A stretch of DNA of 64,000 nt from Actinernus sp. WN-2022 (Eukaryota > Cnidaria > Anthozoa > Actiniaria > Actinernidae). The DNA is taken from the NCBI GenBank assembly GCA_030867875.1, contig JAOWCC010000019.1, forward strand, positions 81,620,861 through 81,684,860, in the 5' to 3' direction. This document shows, in pieces, positions 57,001-64,000 of the stretch (position 1 is its first letter; each line of letters begins with the position of its first letter). The translations under genes and the position numbers were made by a program. The notes beneath the pieces are model-generated. The model did no database searches and had not been told where the DNA came from. It saw nothing but the letters and a program-made list of their open reading frames with translations.

Positions 57001-60000
57001 TGAAAACAAAAAAGGAAAGAATATTCTTATTTCAGTATTTTATAGGCATCCTAATTCATCTTTAGACATTTTCCTTAATGATTTTCATAAAACTCTTGAT
57101 GATGTCTCCAAACAAAACAAATATTGTATTATAATGGGTGACTTTAACATTAATTTGATTAATTGTGATTCTCATCCCTTAACACAAGATTATATTAACA
57201 CGCTCAGCTCTTATTCTTTTCAACCCCTAATCATCAAACCTACAAGAATAACCCATCATTCAGCCACATTGATAGATAATATTTTCTTTAACTCTTTAGA
57301 TCATTTTACTGTTAGTGGAAATATTATTTCTGATCTTTCTGATCACCTTCCAAACTTTGTCATTATTGATAAGGTTTATCCTTGTATTAATAAGAGTGTT
57401 ATCTACAAAAGAGATTATTCTAAATTGGATTCATCAAACTTGATTGAGGATTATGCTAAGGTTGACTTTACAAATCTATTTCCGACTGAATAGTGTTCGC
57501 CTGATGATCTTTTTACAGTATTCCATGCAAAAACTAGTGAAATTCTTGATAAACATGCTCCTTTGAGAAAGTTATCTCGTAAAGAGAAAAAGTTGTCCCA
57601 AAAACCTTGGATAACTCCAGCTTTGTATAAATCGCTTTGCATAAAAAATTATCTATATAGACATTACATCAAATCCAAGAGTCATTATCATCATTCAAAG
57701 TACAAATATTATAGAAATAGATTAAAATATTTAATTCTTCTGAGTAAGAAGAAGTATTACCATGATTATCTTGAGACCCATGCTAAAAGTTCTAAAAATC
57801 TTTGGAAAGGTATCAAACAAATTATATCAACTAATACCTCAACATTTATTCCCTCTAAAATATTTGTGAAGAACAATGCAATAACTGATCCATTAGCTAT
57901 TGCTAATTCATTTAATGCCTTTTTCTCCAATATAGGTAAGAATTTAGCTAATCCCATTAAATCCTCAAATATTTTTCCACTTAGTTACATGTACATGAAA
58001 ACTCCAGTTGAGGAAAGTTTTTTTCTTTTTTCCTGTACATCAGAGGAAATTGCATTAGAAATTGATAAGCTTTCTACTAACAAAGCAGCTGGGCCCTCTA
58101 GTATTCCAGTTTCAATTATGAAACTCCTAAGGGATCTAATATCAAAACCCCTTGAGATAATATTTAATTTATCTTTTTCCACAGGCACTGTACCAGACTC
58201 TTTTAAAATAGCAAGGGTAATTCCAGTGTTTAAAAACGGTGAAAGAACTATCATGAATAATTTTAGACCCATATCACTTCTTTCAATTTTTAATAAACTT
58301 CTTGAAAAGCTTATGTATAATCGCCTTTGGAATTTTCTTGAAAAACATCAAGTTTTATCTAATTCACAATTTGGTTTTCGCCCAAAACACTCCACAATAC
58401 ATGCTATCTTACTGATAATTGATAAAATCCAATGTGCTATTGAAGATGGGGAATTTGCCTGTGGTATTTTCTTAGACTTTAGTAAAGCTTTTGATACCGT
58501 CAATCATAATATTCTGATCCAAAAACTTAATTTTTATGGTGTAAGAGGTATTCCAAATTCCTGGTTTTGTTCATATTTATCTAATACAAAACAGTTTGTA
58601 TCCATTAGTAATGTATCTTCTGACCTAAAGCCTGTCCCATGTGGTGTCCCACAAGGATCAGTACTGGGACCTTTACTTTTTTAAATTTATATTAATGATT
58701 TTCCTTACTGTTCCAGTGTATTTAACTTTCATTTATTTGCAGATGATTCAAATTTATTTTTAGCAAATAAGAACTTAGATCAACTTGAATCTACCATAAA
58801 TGTTGAATTGGAGAAAATTAAGGACTGGTTAGCTACCAATAAGTTATCTTTAAATATTGATAAATCTAATTATGTTATTTTTCATCCATCACAAAAGAAA
58901 GTATACCCTATAAATATTGTCATAAATAGGAAGACTTTATGTTGCAAGCCTTATATTAAATACCTTGGTATCTTAATAGATGCTAATCTTAATTGGAAAT
59001 ATCAAATCCAAAATGTATCGAAAAAAGTATCTAAAGGAAATGGAATTCTATCTAAGATTAGGCATTTTGTACCCCTTGACACCTTAGTTAAAATTTATTA
59101 TTCACTTGTGTATCCCTTTTTTACGTATGGTCTATTGGCTTGGGGTAGTACTTATCAGACCTCTCTTAAACCCCTTGTTATTTTACAAAAAAAAGCACTA
59201 CGTATAATGACCTTTTCCTCTTTTAATGCTCATACTAATCTCTTGTTTAAAGATCTTGGCATACTGAAATTCTCTGATTTAATATTCCTGTACATTTCAG
59301 TGTTTATGTTTCAATATAACCATAATGATCTCCCCTCATCTTTTGATAATTTCTTTATACACGTCACTAATGTTCACCATCATAATACTCGTTCGGATTC
59401 CAAAGCAGCATACTATGCACCTAAAATTAGAACAAATTATGGGAAATTTAGAATAAGATATACTGGTGTACAGATTTGGAACCAAATTAAAGGTGATTTA
59501 AAGCAACTATCAACACATAAATGTTTCAGCAAAAATCTAAAGCAGGAGTTTCTATCAAAATACTAATTCTTTTTTTTTCCCCTTTTTTTTATGGAACTTG
59601 ATCAATTATACTAAGAGTCTTTCCCTTTTTGTTATTTATGTGTGTGTGTATATGTGTTGTGTGTGTATCTAGCTTAACCACCGTAACTATTTAATTTTCT
59701 TTTTTTAAAGGTAGCCCTGACTAGATTGATATTTTATCATTTCGGGCTACCTGACACTTGTATTGCACTTATGTTATTATTCATTGTAATGTTGCAATTT
59801 GGTGTGAATAAAGTTTGTTGTTGTAAAAAGCCAAAGCGAAGGGAACCCCTAAAGTATGACCCTTAATTCCCTCCCACCTAAAAAAAAATTCAAAAGAATA
59901 TAGCAACAAATTATTCCCCCCTCCCTCCTTCCTCAAAAAAAACACTAAAGACATATAGCAACAAATTATTAGGCCTTATGCATGAAGATGTCATGCTTTT

Positions 60001-62592
60001 GTGATCACCACCAAGCCTCATACCCGGGTATACCAGAGGTTCTACTGCCCTCTCTAAGCCAAAGTTTAGGATCGACGAGAAGGCTGGAACCTCTGGGCGC
60101 GTTAAGTATGAATCTCACTTCCATGCCAGACTAATCCCTTTTGATTGACACCTGAGAAACCTTTTTCTAGCAAATTGATTAAACCAGTTTTGTCCATGTA
60201 GGCTTAATTCCCAACGGTTTATGAAAGGCCAGCACTTTCGGGCAGCTGAATTAAATTACAATTTCCTCTCCCAATTAAAGTGCATAATTGAGCCCTAGCC
60301 AGTTATCTTTGATATTGTTTGTACATGAAGTGAATAGTCCAACGGTAGAATATTTCTTGATTTGGGTGTTGCGTCTACGAGATATAAAGGTTTATATTTC
60401 CAATATGCTAATGATGTGATGTCATCACCGACATTTGCTGAATTTCTTTGTCCTTGTGAATTAATCTATTTTCTAATTTAGAATTTTTTTTTGGTAAAAT
60501 CACTTTGATAAGCTTCAAATATAACTTAGAATTTAAAAATAGGTAATTTGTCTCTACCAGCATGCTTTTGTATAATAAGTGATGTCGGTGATGACATCAT
60601 ATCATTAGCATATTGGAAATATAAACCTTTATATCTCGTAGACGCAACACCCAAATCAAGAAATATTCTACCGTTGGACTATTCACTTCATATACAATCA
60701 ATATCAAAGATAACTGGCTAGGGCTCATATGCACTTTAAGGGCCGAAGCACTACACAGAACAGGTCAGCTGGTTTAAATGGCCTAAATTCAGCAGTTTTC
60801 TGGAGTGTTATAGAGCTCGAGGGAACTCATGCGAACTCCAGCAACTCGATGGGTTCAACAACACGGAACGGGTAAACAATGGCAACCTTGGAAACTGCTA
60901 TGGCATGATCCAATCGCAACAATCATTACAAATGAATTTGCTCTAGGCCAATTAGTGACTTCATATATGTAAACCGGTATAAAAGAAATACTGCATATTA
61001 TATTATTGATCTTTTTTGCTTTAAAGCATTGTAGTTTTGTTCCTTACATTGGAGTTGCATACCATACAGGTGTTAATTTAATATCATTCAGAACATTGTG
61101 TGCTACCTAATTTTAAACTGTATTAATAAAGCAGTATGAATGGTAGGCCAGTGTTGATTCTTGGATGAAATTGCAAATTTTCAGATGAAATTGAGAAAAT
61201 AAAGTGGCTTAATTAGATTTAAAAATTTACGCCAAATTAAAGTGTTACGAAAATTTCTTGTAATAAAGTAATAGTCAGACCATTTTCTCAAGTATGCACA
61301 TGCAACAGGCTTGACGGGCCGGTAAATACTTCACGTGGGAATCACATAGTGGTTTCCTATAACCGGCCTCCCCTATTATTTCAACCAATACTAAATCCAA
61401 GCTGCCTACATGAAGTATTTCTTGGCGGGCCGTGAGTTTTGTTAGCTTTTGTTAGACTCATTCTGATGCGACAGCCTTTGTTATTCAAATTATCAGCTAT
61501 AGTTAAAAAATTGGCGGCTATAGCGATGTTTCGTGTGTCGTCATCTATTGTCATTAATGTACCAACCAGAGATCCAGTGGTTCCTAACACAAAGCAGGCT
61601 TTACAAATCATGGTTGGCACACAACACGAAACATCGCTATTGTTCAAAAAGCGATTTGGCGGGCCAATATTACATGTGCATACCTGAGAAAATGGTCTAT
61701 TAAAAATATATCAACAATATATTAAAATTAGTTAGTATTTTACATATTTGCCATCCGGGAGGCCTATTCTTACTTACCCCCTGTGGTGTGTCCGTCCATC
61801 CACTTGAACTAGCACCACCCTCCCACTAGCATCATGACCAATAGCTGTCCTCCCTGACAGCACATTAACAAACAGGTCAACAGAACCAGTCTCCTCTAAA
61901 TCCTGACACTCTACTTTCTTACTAACATCAACATAGACTTGTCCTCTACGAAGCAGCCAAACAACCCCAGTTACTAACTGAAGAATTGGATTAACCTGGT
62001 CAGTAATCAGCTCATTTGACAGATAGCCAGTCACAATGGTTCCATCTTTACGAATACCAAAATTAGCATTTTGAATTCCTCCCGCATCTTGCACCATTCT
62101 TCCGTCGCTTACTATGTTGCCTAGGCAATGCCCATTTTTGGTTCGAAAATATCCTGCGTTTGTAGCAACATAGCATTTTCTTTGCTTCGCACTTTCAGCT
62201 ACTGTTGCTCTCACCGATTTGTTACATCCTCCAACATCACCGGGTTCGAGTACAGAAAACGTCCTTACAGGATCCTCGACAATGCTAAAATGGCCGTCCA
62301 CTTGTCGTTTGGTAAAACCTGCATCAAATTCATGAAAGAAGTTCTCCATTTCAACAAATGATTTACCAGATGGTAGCTTTGTAGATGCCTGGAATTCTTC
62401 ATGAGTGAGATTTCCGAAAACAGTTGGTTGACATTCACGAATAAACCTGAGCGATCTCCTGGTCCGTTCATGTTTAGAATACGGCGTTAATACATCGTCA
62501 GGGAATACCTCGTATAATTCACCACATCTAGATATCCCAGCTGTTATCAAAACACCGAGGACGGGCAAGAATGGCGTAGCAAATCTCGTCAT
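45029..62592 (-). CDS. NAGPA: NAGPA: N-acetylglucosamine-1-phosphodiester alpha-N-acetylglucosaminidase, 8 exons
   Basis: Exons: 61778-62592, 55707-55835, 53576-53772, 53392-53439, 52429-52557, 50645-50740, 45933-46029, 45029-45197. All use GT-AG sites, the phases agree, and the 1680 bases give 559 residues (human about 515). The enzyme removes GlcNAc from GlcNAc-P-mannose on lysosomal hydrolases in the trans-Golgi, exposing mannose 6-phosphate. Seen: a signal peptide (MTRFATPFLPVLGVLITAGI), a furin-like RTRR at 43-46 (the human proenzyme is furin-activated), the catalytic domain with NAINLDGGGS and NGTLVNYPSD in exon 2, EGF-like repeats in exons 3-6 (CNGHGVCRIGRCVC, CLCNNGGSC), a transmembrane helix KLFIWFLGVISLCGVSILAN in exon 8 and a short tail ending VPDEEL. 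The tail lacks the human Tyr-based and NPF sorting motifs. Exon 7 is the least conserved but fits phase on both sides. Introns are full of transposons. Confidence 0.92.
45387..45623. mobile_element. short MITE in NAGPA intron 7
   Basis: GCACCTATCAATGTTAACCC at the left and TTGACACTGATAGGTAC at the right are imperfect inverted repeats enclosing G-rich GGGGTGGGGATTTTGAT-type units. Confidence 0.45.
46030..48064. other. NAGPA intron 6, left part
   Basis: Apart from the palindromic MITE at 46116-46220, I note a plus-strand ORF ending at 47275 whose last 65 codons (SERAALFTRHGEYKLKVQLN, then PAHWGKKANILESEE) look protein-like but match no family I know. A GTGCAGAACGAGTTATTGGG motif occurs at about 46579 and 47940, a short dispersed repeat. 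Confidence 0.4.
46116..46220. mobile_element. 105-bp palindromic MITE
   Basis: AATCTTGATACCCAAT is mirrored by ATTGGGTATCAAGATT, and CACTAGTGATTTGGA by TCCAAATCACTAGTG around a 7-base loop. Confidence 0.8.
48065..48850. repeat. minisatellite, about six 113-147 bp units
   Basis: The unit core TCTAATGCCAG(A/C)... recurs at about 48088, 48235, 48368, 48495, 48628 and 48741. Each is followed by CAAAC(C/T)(T/A)GGACAG, TAGTGGGT, ATCACTTAGTGGTG and usually GATGACGTCA. Units ending ACAGTTC and TGGCTC alternate in the middle, suggesting a dimeric higher-order repeat of about 260 bases. Confidence 0.9.
49008..50252. mobile_element. piggyBac-like TTAA-flanked element, 1245 bp
   Basis: Ends AGGGACACTGGC / GCCAGTATCCCT, directly flanked by TTAA (49004-49007 and 50253-50256). 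GACTATAACCATAAACA lies on both sides because the target was itself a short tandem duplication. The interior has a cysteine-rich open stretch listed separately. No transposase core is seen. Confidence 0.65.
49288..49432 (+). pseudogene. CXC-like cysteine-rich exon in the TTAA element
   Basis: A frame between a possible acceptor (TTTATAG) and donor (AAATAAG|GTAAGC) encodes EPCKCKSSCQTKTTEKRKGC then LCRTAGRKCSSHCSCDTAKK and PCRNK. The CxCxxxC...GCxCR...CSxxCxC spacing resembles a tesmin/TSO1-type CXC zinc-binding domain. A further stretch near 49540-49600 has NPIACCGRSQTKRGRR. Probably remnants of a transposon-encoded protein; the family is a guess. Confidence 0.4.
51648..51749. repeat. foldback element in NAGPA intron 5
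   Basis: GTTTAAAACAC...GTGTTTTATCAAGT pairs with ACTTGATAAAACAC...GTGTTTTAAAC around CTCGGGCTTCGCCC, itself a small hairpin. Confidence 0.8.
51841..52111. mobile_element. MITE-like repeat with TTCACC units
   Basis: AGTATATACCACAC near the left is mirrored by GTGTGGTACATGTATATACT at 52012-52029. The rest contains the palindrome GGTGAATAGTGG...CCACTATTCACC and several GTGAATA/TATTCAC half-sites. Confidence 0.6.
52685..52953. mobile_element. TA-flanked MITE (mariner-like), copy 1
   Basis: GTTAATAGAGTGGAATGGTT at the left is mirrored by AACCATTCCACTCTATTAAC at the right, with TA on both sides. A partial inverted copy starts at 54147. Confidence 0.7.
53020..53308. mobile_element. MITE with GAACCCCACCACATGAAAGA ends
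   Basis: The right end (TGATCTTTCTTGCGGTGGGG) is the imperfect reverse complement of the left end. The same end motif flanks the LINE at 8695 and 12524. Confidence 0.6.
54147..54410. mobile_element. TA-flanked MITE, truncated inverted copy 2
   Basis: Starts GTTTAAATAGAATGGAATGG after TA. It then follows the reverse complement of 52685-52953 (CGTTCAGGGGA(C/T)GCTAA, CACAATCTTTTGTCTTAC, TCCAACATAAT) but lacks the far terminal repeat. Confidence 0.65.
54977..55650. mobile_element. 674-bp element with CAGGGGTTAG ends
   Basis: CAGGGGTTAGCATAG at the left and CTATCCTAACCCCTG at the right, with ATTAAT on both sides as a possible 6-bp duplication (AT-rich context weakens this). CAG-type ends resemble hAT elements, but the duplication length does not fit well. 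Confidence 0.5.
56260..56420 (-). repeat. dispersed repeat related to the 22.4-kb triplicated block
   Basis: The reverse complement reads CCAGCATGCAATTGGAGGTG then GGTGCAGGAAAATGGTGGAG, matching CCAGCATGCAGTTGGAGGTG and GGAGCAGGTAAATGTGGTCG of the block at 22355-24549. Confidence 0.6.
56511..57493 (+). pseudogene. LINE endonuclease part
   Basis: 56511-56759 is an N-terminal segment that shifts frame just before the endonuclease start (FDSLVNMLAELKFTFSIIGL). From 56762 the AP endonuclease is clear: SIIGLSETKF, GGVGMYVRNNI, ISVFYRHP, IIMGDFNINL, TLIDNIFFN, LSDHLPNF. It ends at an in-frame TAG at 57491; the same frame continues beyond it as CSPDDLFTVFHAKTSEILDK. Confidence 0.85.
57494..59566 (+). 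pseudogene. LINE reverse transcriptase part
   Basis: Same frame as the endonuclease. Linker, then ARVIPVFKNGERTIMNNFRP, FGFRPKHSTIHA, LDFSKAFDTVNHNIL, GVPQGSVLGPLLF, a TAA at 58682 (relatives have leucine: LLFLIYINDF), then HLFADDSNLFL and the C-terminal region (YPFFTYGLLAWGSTYQ, LQKKALRIMTFS) to a stop at 59566. Two nonsense codons in an otherwise open frame indicate moderate decay. Confidence 0.88.
59823..60278. other. NAGPA intron 1, nothing recognised
   Basis: Contains a short approximate direct repeat (AGCAACAAATTATT at about 59903 and 59958). No exon. Confidence 0.5.
60279..60735. mobile_element. TTAA-flanked palindromic MITE, 457 bp
   Basis: Arms of about 155 bases (AGTGCATAATTGAGCCCTAG ... 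against its reverse complement ending ATATGCACT), flanked by TTAA at 60275-60278 and 60736-60739. Inner arm sequence includes TTGCGTCTACGAGATATAAA. piggyBac-type target. Confidence 0.8.
60740..61276. other. NAGPA intron 1, nothing recognised
   Basis: AT-rich with no clear repeat or exon. Confidence 0.5.
61277..61698. mobile_element. 422-bp MITE with a nested repeat
   Basis: AGACCATTTTCTCAAGTATG at the left is mirrored at the right (CATACCTGAGAAAATGGTCT). Inside, at about 61518-61642, ATAGCGATGTTTCGTGT is mirrored by ACACGAAACATCGCTAT; the left half of this recurs near 7294. Confidence 0.65.
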
Positions 62593-63008
62593 ACCACATT
62601 ATATTTCGGCTGCTATATCGAGTCGTTTTTACATTCTCGTTTGCAAATCTTCGGTAAAACTGGTCAGCAGACTCTTTTTTGCATTGGAGGTCAAAAGGCT
62701 CAAAATGTAAAAATAAGAACCTATCCAACGAAAAGCTACACAAAGAAAGTTAATTCAATCGATACATTAACAAACTACTTAGAATGTGTTGGAGAAGCTT
62801 TCTCTGTTTATCTTTTCATATTTAAGAGCACAGTCAACAATATGTTTTTACACTTCTAACCCTCCCTAGTAAGTTATATTTTGGTTATTCACATCAGGTT
62901 CCAGTCTTCTTCCGACATACACTTTCCGGTGACGCCTGACGCCTTTAGGGGAAGGTGATGCTCTAGCTAAAATGCAATCTTTCCGATCTTTCGGCATAAA
63001 TCTCCCAG
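62593..63008. promoter_or_regulatory. divergent promoter region between NAGPA and the TRAF7-like gene
   Basis: The two start codons face away from each other 416 bases apart, so the interval must hold both 5' UTRs and promoters unless first exons are missing. No TATA box is clear. The TRAF7-like leader contains an ATGCTCTAG mini-ORF (62958) and a second upstream ATG (62972) that runs out of frame across the main start and stops after about 24 codons. Both could lower translation. Confidence 0.5.
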
Positions 63009-63489
63009 ATGCTGCCTACCAAGTTTGTGATACAGCCCTCTGAGTCTCTCAAGTGTTCATCATGTAAAGAGCTATTTACGGACCCGGTAATCTCGACCCA
63101 ATGTGGCCATACATTTTGCCGCCACTGCATCCGCAATAATGGCACGCGATCGAGTGCTTCTATACTTACTAAGTGTCCTATAGATGGCGTTGCTTTAAAG
63201 AGTTCGGACTTTGTATCGAACCTTGCAGTCAAGGCACAAATTGAGGATTTACTTATATTTTGTCGTCATGGATTGACACGAACAGATTCAGAAGAGTCTT
63301 TTGAGATTGACGATGGGGGATGCCCTGAGAAAATTACAATAGGAAGAAGGAGTAATCACGAAGAAGATTGCCCGTATGCAGTTAGTCCATGCCCTAATAG
63401 TTCCAATCAATGCGGGAAGTTTAGAAGGAGGGAATTAGAAACTCATCTACAAGTGTGCACTCGTTATCGCTGCTATTTTAATGGCAAAG
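63009..63489 (+). CDS. TRAF7-like RING E3 ubiquitin ligase, first exon (partial)
   Basis: 160 codons to the donor AAAG|GTATGT at 63489/63490; the rest lies beyond the window. A RING finger at about 18-60 (CSSCKELFTDPVISTQCGHT then FCRHCI...CPIDG), then NLAVKAQIEDLLIFCRHG, FEIDDGGCPEKITIGRR and the first TRAF-type zinc fingers (HEEDCPYAVSPCPNSSNQCG, HLQVCTRYRC). Order and spacing match human TRAF7 (DPVITTCGHTFCRRC, then FIHCRHG), which continues with a coiled coil and WD40 repeats and ubiquitinates signalling proteins. Compared with TRAF7, the long N-terminal extension is absent here and the RING has a longer loop before its last pair. It could be another TRAF7 relative. Confidence 0.75.
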
Positions 63490-63545
63490 GTATGTTTACA
63501 ATAAGTATGTCACAGCTAGAACAGATTTCAGAAGGGTTGGTATAG

Positions 63546-63690
63546 GGACGCCTGACATATAGGGACGTTATATAGGAAAACGGTTAGGGTTAGGGTTATG
63601 TCAGGCATCCCTATATGTCAGGTAAAACGGTTAGGGTTAGCTAGGGTTAGGGTTTATAGGTTAGGCATCCCTATAGGCTATATATCGGGT
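63546..63690 (+). repeat. telomere-like TTAGGG repeats in a short duplicated block
   Basis: Two blocks of GGTTAGGGTTAGGGTTA-type sequence (about 63581 and 63630) lie between partly repeated and inverted units of GACATATAGGGA / TCCCTATATGTC. Located in intron 1 of the TRAF7-like gene. Confidence 0.75.
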
Positions 63691-64000
63691 AACGTTACCA
63701 ACCCCGCTCACATATATATTTCGTATTAGTGGGATAAACTACAGCACTGAGTCTACTGCATGGTTACTGCACGGTTACTGTATGGCATGCCGTGCATGAC
63801 ATTGAAATGCATGGTTTCTCTATTGCTTTCATCCTGCTGATCCAATCAAATTACAGAAATACGGTACAGCATGGTTACAGACATGCCATAGTTTTTCCCA
63901 CGTATACAAAATCTGCTCTAATGCCCGACATGCCATACAATACTGTAAGTAGGAGAAATTGCATGAACGTGAGTGCTAAACATGATTTATGGGCACTGAG
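63691..64000. other. intron of the TRAF7-like gene
   Basis: Several GCATGGTTAC / CATGCCATA units in both orientations (63760-63945), possibly a MITE with TACTGTATGGCATG ends. The window ends here. Confidence 0.4.

Larger units (their letters stand above)
56450..59822 (+). mobile_element. CR1/L2-like LINE in NAGPA intron 1, inactivated
   Basis: The coding region runs from about 56511 to 59566 in one main frame, followed by a 3' UTR ending GTGTGAATAAAGTTTGTTGT. The 5' boundary is not certain. Oriented against NAGPA. Base composition is more A/T-rich than the LINE at 8857, and its microsatellite tail is (TTG)n rather than (TTA)n, so it is a different family. Confidence 0.88.

Noticed and set aside
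62641..62859. 72-codon ORF between NAGPA and the TRAF7-like gene
   Set aside because: It lies in the shared promoter interval, partly antisense to the NAGPA leader, with no recognisable domain.
1..64000. CRISPR array or bacterial operon
   Set aside because: No short regularly spaced direct repeats, no ribosome-binding sites and clear GT-AG introns; the DNA is eukaryotic.

Overview
The window looks like a piece of an animal (metazoan) nuclear genome. It is AT-rich, with GT-AG introns, widely spaced small genes, TTAGGG-type telomere-like motifs and a dense load of short inverted-repeat transposons, CR1/L2-type LINEs and a tRNA-headed SINE. The mix resembles an anthozoan cnidarian such as a coral. 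That is an inference from the style of the repeats and genes; nothing in the sequence proves the species.

Host genes. (1) A minus-strand gene of unknown function is represented by a first exon (24652-24729) and a second exon (12847-13021) joined in phase, with later exons uncertain. (2) Two intronless plus-strand paralogues of the C19orf12 family (33642-34070 and 40548-40970) are separated by transposon insertions. (3) A complete NAGPA gene (the mannose-6-phosphate 'uncovering enzyme') can be assembled on the minus strand from eight exons spread over 62592-45029; all splice phases agree and give a 559-residue type I membrane protein. (4) A TRAF7-like RING gene starts head-to-head with NAGPA at 63009 and runs off the right edge.

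Mobile DNA fills most of the rest. One LINE (8857-12276) has an uninterrupted 1139-codon ORF with a 2A-like motif, a PHD finger, an endonuclease and a reverse transcriptase. Between about 24.9 and 32.1 kb is a stack of nested insertions: two broken minus-strand LINEs, a 3' fragment of one of them, a 901-bp Harbinger-like MITE that itself carries another MITE, and a 753-bp palindrome. An ISL2EU-type DNA transposon (35263-39841) has two convergent genes, a THAP-DDE transposase and a SWIM/YqaJ nuclease, between roughly 200-bp terminal inverted repeats. The repeats encode a start exon that splices in frame to the transposase. A third LINE (about 56.45-59.82 kb) sits in intron 1 of NAGPA.

Many short elements could be bounded exactly by their target-site duplications: TTA/TAA (three Harbinger-like families, six copies), TTAA (two clear and one possible piggyBac-like), TA (one mariner-like) and about 8 bp (one hAT-like). 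Other landmarks are a triplicated block at 22.4-24.5 kb whose first two copies are differently deleted, a minisatellite at 48.07-48.85 kb inside NAGPA, and telomere-like repeats at 63.58-63.65 kb inside the first TRAF7-like intron.

No pathway links the host genes. NAGPA acts in lysosomal enzyme sorting, C19orf12 proteins are associated with mitochondrial and ER membranes, and TRAF7 is a ubiquitin ligase. The window is mainly a record of successive transposon insertions around a few conserved genes.
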